Assembly (NCBI RefSeq): GCF_025567625.1
Contig: NZ_JAOQJC010000023.1
Location: 1-64,000, forward strand
Reading direction: 5' to 3'
DNA length: 64,000 nucleotides
Origin: Paenibacillus sp. J5C2022
GTDB lineage: Bacteria; Bacillota; Bacilli; Paenibacillales; Paenibacillaceae
The position numbers were made by a program, and so were the translations under genes. Below, in pieces: positions 59,901 to 64,000 of this stretch; the stretch's first letter is position 1; each line of letters begins with the position of its first letter. The notes under the pieces were generated by a model. It saw only the letters and a program-made list of their open reading frames with translations, searched no databases and was not told where the DNA came from.

Positions 59901-62715
59901 CCTTTGCACTATTGGTTCCGATAGCAAATTTCCCCGACTCAAGCAGAGGCTCATAGCTATCCGCCTGGACGATCAGATTCCCGTTTATATATACGCTATG
60001 CGCATTTTTAGCGATTTCTATATGGACCGTATAGATATCTCCTACCGTTATGCTATAAGGCTCAGTTGCCAAGATCGTCTCATTGCCATCCACTTTCTTA
60101 TTAATTACGACGCCATCGGTTGTATTTAATTCATAGCTATAATAGTTTGAATCGTCAATATATCTGGAAAATACCGCTATAGCGGCATTCTGAGCTGTTA
60201 ATTCATCAGGTCTAATTTTAAGCTCAATCGAGTAGTCGCGCCAGTGTGCACTCCCGTTAATTGACTTAAGATAACCCGAACCAGTACTATCGCTCTGTTG
60301 ATACCATTTGTCTCCTGTACCTGTTACGGACCACGCACCACCTTGCTCTTGCCAATCACTTCTTTCAGTGGTCTGAAAATCATCCTTAAATGTAGGGACC
60401 ACCTTTACACCGTCAAAATTTATTTCTGCCGAGTCTTGTACAACAAATCCAACCTTTCCTGAAGTTAACGGGCTGTTGTCAGTGGCAGTCAGTACATGCT
60501 TATAATTAATGAAAAAATGTAAATCCCCGCCGTCCAGCACCGCATTCAACATATATCTATATTTAAGAGGACTGATATCAATTCCCGGACTTTCACTGGC
60601 AAGTGTCGTAAAAATGCCGGCACTGTTCTTGATGATCGACACTTTATTCGTAGTCCTATCATATTCAAACTTATAGTAATTGTTGGAATCTGAGTATCTG
60701 GTTATCAGTCCGAATTTCCCATCCTCACCAATCCTCTCTACTTCCGTCTTTGCCGATACAGAGTAGTTACCCCAATCGCTGCTGCCGACAGTAGCTATAT
60801 TTGTACTTCCCGATTCAGAGCTTGAATGATAAACATAGTCATCATCCACTTTTCTAACAGACCAAGCTCCGCTCTCTTTTGTCCAGCCGGCATCACTGGT
60901 ATCCTCAAAATTTGACATGTAGGGCAAAAAATAATCGTTATTTTCAAGCTGGAACGGGCCCGCCTCTACTGAATCGGCTCCTTCCCCGTTACCATTGACA
61001 GCGGAGATTTTATAGTAATAATTTGTACCCGGAGACACTTCAATATCTCTATAAAAGGAACTATACACACTATCGGCAACTGTCATGTAGCTGCCGCCTG
61101 CCGCTTTGCGCTTAACCTTATACGAAGACACGCCTTCAGAGTTTTTCCACCATAATTCTATGCCCTGAGCATCTGAAAAACCTCTGTGTATAACCGGCGC
61201 AGCAGGTGTATTGCTGTTTCTGGGCACTACAAACAATACGCAGCTCTCTGCCGGCAAATCGTTTACCGTTACCACGCCGTTACTTATAGCGTATGTACCG
61301 ATAACTTCGTCGTTTTTCAGATTTGAAGTTTCCCTGACTGTAGCCACAGCGTTTGTTATTCCCAGATTCGAAAAATCAACTGTGTAGTTATGCGTGTCCG
61401 ATGAGGATCTATTTATAAATAATACATAATAGCTGTCGTCGCTTCTGGTTGCCATAAAATCTAGTCCGGCGGTACTTCCTGATGCCGTATAATCAACTTT
61501 ATCCCGAGGCGACCTTATCACCCGGTTGGCCATTCTCAATGCATAATAGGCTTTCGTCGGAGAAGTGAGCAGCTTGGTTGAATCATCAATACGTATTAAG
61601 CCATTATTGAATTTAGCGCTGGCTGGATGGTTCCCGCCCAATATTCCGCCTCTTGTAAATCTGAACTGAAGCGGAGCTATAACACCATTATCAACCATGC
61701 TCTTAAGAAGCCTGACATTCGTGATCGCATAACTCATCAAGTCATGTGTTTCAGTTGACATATATGTGTCCAGGGCGGAATTCCACTCACTAATAGAAAT
61801 AGGTTCCGTTATGCCATCAGAATTGTAGGTCTGTATCCTTGATTTAACTGCGTTAAGATCATTGGCAATCGTATTCACCGAAGTCGTATACGTATGATAA
61901 TCGTATACATCGACGACATCATCCGCATGATCCATAACATAGTCTCCCCAGCTCGCCTTTTCTTTCACAAGAGTGGGGCCCCATATTCTCGCCGTTTTCC
62001 CGGCTGCTGCAGCACCGGCCCTTACGGCGTCCGCACCTTCTTTTAATATATCCAGATATTCCGGCATATCCCACTGCTTGTGGCTGTGATCCGGTTCGTT
62101 TATCAAATTAAATTCCGTTACTCCGTAATTTTTTGAAAGGAGATACGCAAATGCGAAACAATTTTCCCACCATTCCCATAAGCCTTCATAGCTTCTGGAA
62201 GGCCATTGGGGAATATTGAACGTATCCTGAGGACGCACCACGACTAAAGGTTCAACCCCTAGCCGATTCATCTCCAGCAAAGATACTCCCAGATCATTAT
62301 GCATCGTGCCTTTCTCATCCGGATTCAGCAAGCCCCTCTGCATAATCTCCCAGTTGATGTAGGTATTCGTTAAGGGATTTGCTTTTACAGTATCCTTGGC
62401 AGTTGCATAGCTTGCAGCATCGGTTACACCATCACCGTAAACCGTATCGTTCGTAAATTCAAATGTAGGGAAAATCCTTCCCAAATCATACATACTATCT
62501 CCCAAATACTTACCCATATTTCCATCTCGCCAGTCTTTTGCCACACCAAGATTACCGCCTGTATATTCTACATCCATAGCTGAAAATGAGTTGTTCAGGG
62601 TTACAGTCACATCGCTTGAAGCCGCAGATGCAACCGAGGGATTGACAGGTACAAAACAGATGCTTGTCAAAAGCGAAATAACTACTATCACCAATCCTTG
62701 TATTTTCTTCATCAT
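56974..62715 (-). CDS. Giant secreted glycoside hydrolase with seven lectin-like repeats
   Basis: A 1913-residue exported protein. The order is: signal peptide (1 to about 31); a (beta/alpha)8 hydrolase domain (about 35-500) with probable acid/base E207 (FNLINEPDH) and nucleophile E310 (ISISEWNSA), the pattern of clan GH-A, nearest to GH39-like enzymes; fibronectin III (505-590); lectin-like (LamG/concanavalin A) repeats L1 (592-776) and L2 (777-951); a second fibronectin III (952-1040); a 29-residue stub of a repeat; and L3-L7 (1070-1913). Each repeat opens DDFE...W..G.WSV and closes with a FDDV-like strand; L5 lacks its opening. There is no wall anchor. The substrate is unknown. Base composition is more AT-rich than its neighbours, which suggests transfer. 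Confidence 0.85.
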   Translation of the reverse strand: MMKKIQGLVIVVISLLTSICFVPVNPSVASAASSDVTVTLNNSFSAMDVEYTGGNLGVAKDWRDGNMGKYLGDSMYDLGRIFPTFEFTNDTVYGDGVTDAASYATAKDTVKANPLTNTYINWEIMQRGLLNPDEKGTMHNDLGVSLLEMNRLGVEPLVVVRPQDTFNIPQWPSRSYEGLWEWWENCFAFAYLLSKNYGVTEFNLINEPDHSHKQWDMPEYLDILKEGADAVRAGAAAAGKTARIWGPTLVKEKASWGDYVMDHADDVVDVYDYHTYTTSVNTIANDLNAVKSRIQTYNSDGITEPISISEWNSALDTYMSTETHDLMSYAITNVRLLKSMVDNGVIAPLQFRFTRGGILGGNHPASAKFNNGLIRIDDSTKLLTSPTKAYYALRMANRVIRSPRDKVDYTASGSTAGLDFMATRSDDSYYVLFINRSSSDTHNYTVDFSNLGITNAVATVRETSNLKNDEVIGTYAISNGVVTVNDLPAESCVLFVVPRNSNTPAAPVIHRGFSDAQGIELWWKNSEGVSSYKVKRKAAGGSYMTVADSVYSSFYRDIEVSPGTNYYYKISAVNGNGEGADSVEAGPFQLENNDYFLPYMSNFEDTSDAGWTKESGAWSVRKVDDDYVYHSSSESGSTNIATVGSSDWGNYSVSAKTEVERIGEDGKFGLITRYSDSNNYYKFEYDRTTNKVSIIKNSAGIFTTLASESPGIDISPLKYRYMLNAVLDGGDLHFFINYKHVLTATDNSPLTSGKVGFVVQDSAEINFDGVKVVPTFKDDFQTTERSDWQEQGGAWSVTGTGDKWYQQSDSTGSGYLKSINGSAHWRDYSIELKIRPDELTAQNAAIAVFSRYIDDSNYYSYELNTTDGVVINKKVDGNETILATEPYSITVGDIYTVHIEIAKNAHSVYINGNLIVQADSYEPLLESGKFAIGTNSAKAGFDEVAVNHLLREATPVLNRVTSAGNGTATVAFSEVEGASSYNIRYGIDYYGEYTNTITGITGSPYTISGLNEGSTYYFSISSNHESGTSLYSEPKAITINNQYLRDDFASKSLSNWTPVSGSWSIGKDGAFRDDFESGDALKWTEEAGTWSVVTDGATRMYYQSDDIGSSRAIAGDSSWDNYTVELNVKPDAFSSSGSFGINFRYVDANNKYYVTYTKSNQTLHLKKMVSGSSTTLDSANITLNAGMVYAFKIVADGSRFDVFVNGAHMLSSSGDTTFTMGKICLSTYDSKIKFDDINVSPTVYLNDDFESGSTYKWYTEGGEWSVVTDGSNVVKQASSGGGRLTIGNGTWKDVEVEAKLKADSVTTGIGISFKYKNNNNHYYVNYKKINDTINIISKVNGKDTILASKSFVLSTDTWYTWKIASVGNEIKFYINGVEELTAVDTVQAYAVGKVSLHMNTAVAAFDDVKIKLIDTNETSYNVSQLNSSGGRLTGGNPEWNDYSVSAGIRPLSYGMASGRVGLGFGYRDENNYYKALYDNGTGKLYLEKVENGTTTILAEKAFDKIYLEKQHELSVVVLGNLIGLYVDGIKYLSAADTDLISPGKIALETQNAKATFYDVRVKPSAVLVDDFEDNDANGWNATQGNWSIVTDGTKVYRQTNGSGGKTNIGDGRWTDYSVEAKVKAISFDANGGSIGLGFRHQDDVNRYFVKYVSSTGEIAISKNVNNSETLLASKSYPIIADTEYTFKVVAKGSQIDFYINGVKELSATDTTFKNGKISLSMWNAIGQFDEISVKPIQLLTDDFEDGDASDWTDQNGTWSVISDDTKVFRQSGSSGGSVSHTSGQTWTDYSVEANAKLLSVDTANGGTIAIGFRFQDISNGYFLTYSSIDDRLRIIKRENGSEVTLGFYNGLKIIGMNEIFTIKAVVQGNKIEAYVNGQKKITTMDETFAEGGIALEMYNATGEYDDVAVRSIY

Positions 62716-62735
62716 TCCATTCCTCCTCTTTTATC

Positions 62736-62749
62736 TGAAAGCGCTGTCA
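62736..62749. promoter_or_regulatory. Catabolite response element (cre)
   Basis: TGAAAGCGCTGTCA matches the CcpA site consensus TGNAANCGNTNNCA at every fixed position and lies 21 bases upstream of the hydrolase start. A CcpA roadblock there would repress the gene when preferred sugars are present. Confidence 0.8.
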
Positions 62750-62899
62750 TTTTAAATTGTAAATGGTCTAAAGGGAGGACTTAAACTAGCATATCCAACG
62801 AAATTTGTAACTATGAAACGATATCGAATTATTGAACTACTTTCATGTGATATAATATAGAAAATAGTAGGAATTTACGATTTATTTAGAGGTGTGATT

Positions 62900-63766
62900 A
62901 TGGAAAAACCTCATCGGCAGCAAATCAAACCATATACCGAAAACCTTCATTACCCATTTTCAGTATTCGAGTCGCAATTCCAGCGTTTGCGGCCGCACTG
63001 GCATCATCATGTTGAATTATTGTACTTTCTCTCTGGAAGCGGCAGGGTGTATTTAAACGGGAATGAGTTTATGGTGCAACAAGGAGATCTCGTGCTTATC
63101 AATTCAGGGAATGTCCATTATTTTGTTTCCGATGAACATGTACATACAGAGCATTTGTGCCTACAATTCGATCCAGAGGTGCTTCAGGTAAGGAATACGA
63201 TTTTTGAATTTAAATATATCCTCCCGCTCACGACCAAATCAATCGAATGTCAACAAATATTTCGAAATAATGAATTAGCGAATACTGATATCGTGATCGT
63301 ATTAAATGACTTGCTTAAAGAATACACATCAAAAAAATACGGATTTGAGCTTGCTGTGAACAAGTATATCAATCATATCATTCTCTGGATTTTACGTTAC
63401 AGACGAACGAATTTAGCAACTCCCGGTGAGCTCCCAAGAGAAAACATCCCGAATTTCCAGTACCTTCTGGACTATGTAGAGCAGAATTATTGGGAAGATA
63501 TTACCGTTAAACAAGCGGCTGGCATATGTAATCTGAGCTATAATTACTTCTCTTCCCAGTTCAATAAAATAATGAGGCAGTCCTTTAACGATTACGTGAA
63601 TCGCATAAGAATCAGAGAAGCGGAGAAGCTGATGTTTACAACGGATATGAATATTACCGAGATTGCAATGATGATCGGATTTACCAGTTCCAGTTATTTT
63701 ATTAGACAATTTAAAAAGTACAAAACGATTACCCCTAAGCAATTCATCAAGAAATTCACAATATAA
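62900..63766 (+). CDS. AraC-family transcriptional regulator with cupin sensor domain
   Basis: A 288-residue regulator. The N-terminal half is a cupin fold (RPHWHHHVELLYFLSGSGRVYLNGNEF, with His residues typical of sugar-sensing AraC proteins); the C-terminal 100 residues hold two helix-turn-helix motifs (ITVKQAAGICNLSYNYFSSQF and MNITEIAMMIGFTSSSYFIRQFKK). It is divergent from the giant hydrolase and the obvious candidate for its activator. The ATG two codons after a GTG is preferred, with AGAGGTG upstream; a TATAAT lies at 62851-62856. Confidence 0.9.
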   Translation: MEKPHRQQIKPYTENLHYPFSVFESQFQRLRPHWHHHVELLYFLSGSGRVYLNGNEFMVQQGDLVLINSGNVHYFVSDEHVHTEHLCLQFDPEVLQVRNTIFEFKYILPLTTKSIECQQIFRNNELANTDIVIVLNDLLKEYTSKKYGFELAVNKYINHIILWILRYRRTNLATPGELPRENIPNFQYLLDYVEQNYWEDITVKQAAGICNLSYNYFSSQFNKIMRQSFNDYVNRIRIREAEKLMFTTDMNITEIAMMIGFTSSSYFIRQFKKYKTITPKQFIKKFTI

Positions 63767-63777
63767 CTCTTGGCAAA

Positions 63778-63902
63778 ATGAGAAAAACTTTTATCGAAGT
63801 CCTTCTAGGTTGAGCGACCGCGTTCAGAGGTAGTTTTTATCGCCAAATAGAATTTGTACTTCCGTATCCATCGGAAACTTATAAATTCTATTGTGGTAAA
63901 AG
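63778..63902. repeat. Dispersed palindromic repeat, second copy
   Basis: The stretch shares TGAGAAAA, ATCGAAG and TTGAGCGACC with the 10411 repeat and ends in the same palindrome: TTTTATCGCCAAATAGAATTT at one side and AAATTCTATTGTGGTAAAA at the other. The arms can pair over about 18 bases. It is placed, as at 10.6 kb, between a gene end and a terminator. Confidence 0.8.
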
Positions 63903-63929
63903 AGAGAGGGCTGAGGCGCGTCTCTCTCT
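63898..63929 (-). terminator. Terminator of the gene entering from the right edge
   Basis: AGAGAGA and TCTCTCT form a stem around a GC-rich loop and TTTT follows on the minus strand, just after the stop codon at 63934. Confidence 0.7.
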
Positions 63930-63933
63930 ATTT

Positions 63934-64000
63934 TTACTCACTGTTCACCAGCTCTTCCCTTTGCTTTTCTGTATAAACCGGAATTGTAATTTTTATCGTT
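63934..64000 (-). CDS. C-terminal end of a protein, possibly a sensor histidine kinase
   Basis: Only 21 codons are in the window. They read TIKITIPVYTEKQREELVNSE and a TAA. A TxIxITIP strand followed by a short charged tail is how many HATPase_c domains of sensor kinases end, so a kinase next to the AraC gene is plausible. With so little sequence this is a guess. Confidence 0.35.
   Translation of the reverse strand, partial: TIKITIPVYTEKQREELVNSE

Noticed and set aside
1..64000. Prophage, integrative element or tRNA cluster
   Set aside because: No integrase, phage structural genes, transposases or tRNA genes could be recognised in the window.

Overview
The window reads as a chromosomal segment of a Paenibacillus-like, endospore-forming, low-GC-branch Gram-positive. 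The evidence is the 16S 5' end, the large Bacillus-type SRP RNA upstream of dnaX, sporulation genes (bofA, spo0F with a sigma-H promoter, a YhcN-like lipoprotein), RNA polymerase delta, a CTP-sensing pyrG leader, a bacillithiol-type protein and an SLH-domain gene. Nothing indicates a plasmid, prophage or conjugative element.

1-13.7 kb is a conserved housekeeping block, all on the minus strand: the 5' end of a 16S rRNA gene with tandem promoters, bofA-yaaL, recR-ybaB-dnaX behind the SRP RNA, rpmE, a radical SAM gene, rho, murA, fbaA, spo0F, pyrG and rpoE. The order resembles the B. subtilis rpoE-pyrG-spo0F-fbaA-murZ-rho-rpmE neighbourhood. 14-24 kb holds an intracellular subtilase, argS with its DUF1934 partner, a deoxyinosine glycosylase, a CsoR copper sensor, the polyamine pair speE-speB, a class A PBP and a YtxJ/BrxC-like protein.

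24-35 kb is transport and respiration: a Fur-boxed siderophore uptake operon (binding protein plus two permeases, no ATPase), the complete qoxABCD aa3 quinol oxidase operon, a GNAT and membrane-protein pair, a TetR regulator and an APC-family permease. 35.5-37.1 kb is a scar where a frameshifted SLH gene fragment meets the 3' remnant of a sulfatase gene. 37.2-39.6 kb is a sigma/anti-sigma/membrane-protein operon, followed by 1.2 kb of three unrelated tandem-repeat families.

40.8-56.2 kb holds ywhD, an M1-like peptidase, the peroxide-stress cluster (perR, a degenerate response regulator, katA), a probable orphan non-coding RNA, cardiolipin synthase, a DUF1540 protein, a VanY-type carboxypeptidase, a lipoteichoic-acid-synthase family protein and pyruvate phosphate dikinase. 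The last 8 kb is a carbohydrate locus: a 1913-residue secreted glycoside hydrolase with seven lectin-like repeats and a perfect cre site, a divergent AraC regulator, and what looks like the end of a sensor kinase.

The observations most worth a second look are the orphan RNA next to perR, the 104-bp tandem array of alternating hairpins, the dispersed palindromic repeat shared by both ends of the window, the multi-lectin hydrolase with internal duplication scars, the response regulator without its acidic pocket behind perR, and the sigma/anti-sigma/triple-motif membrane operon.
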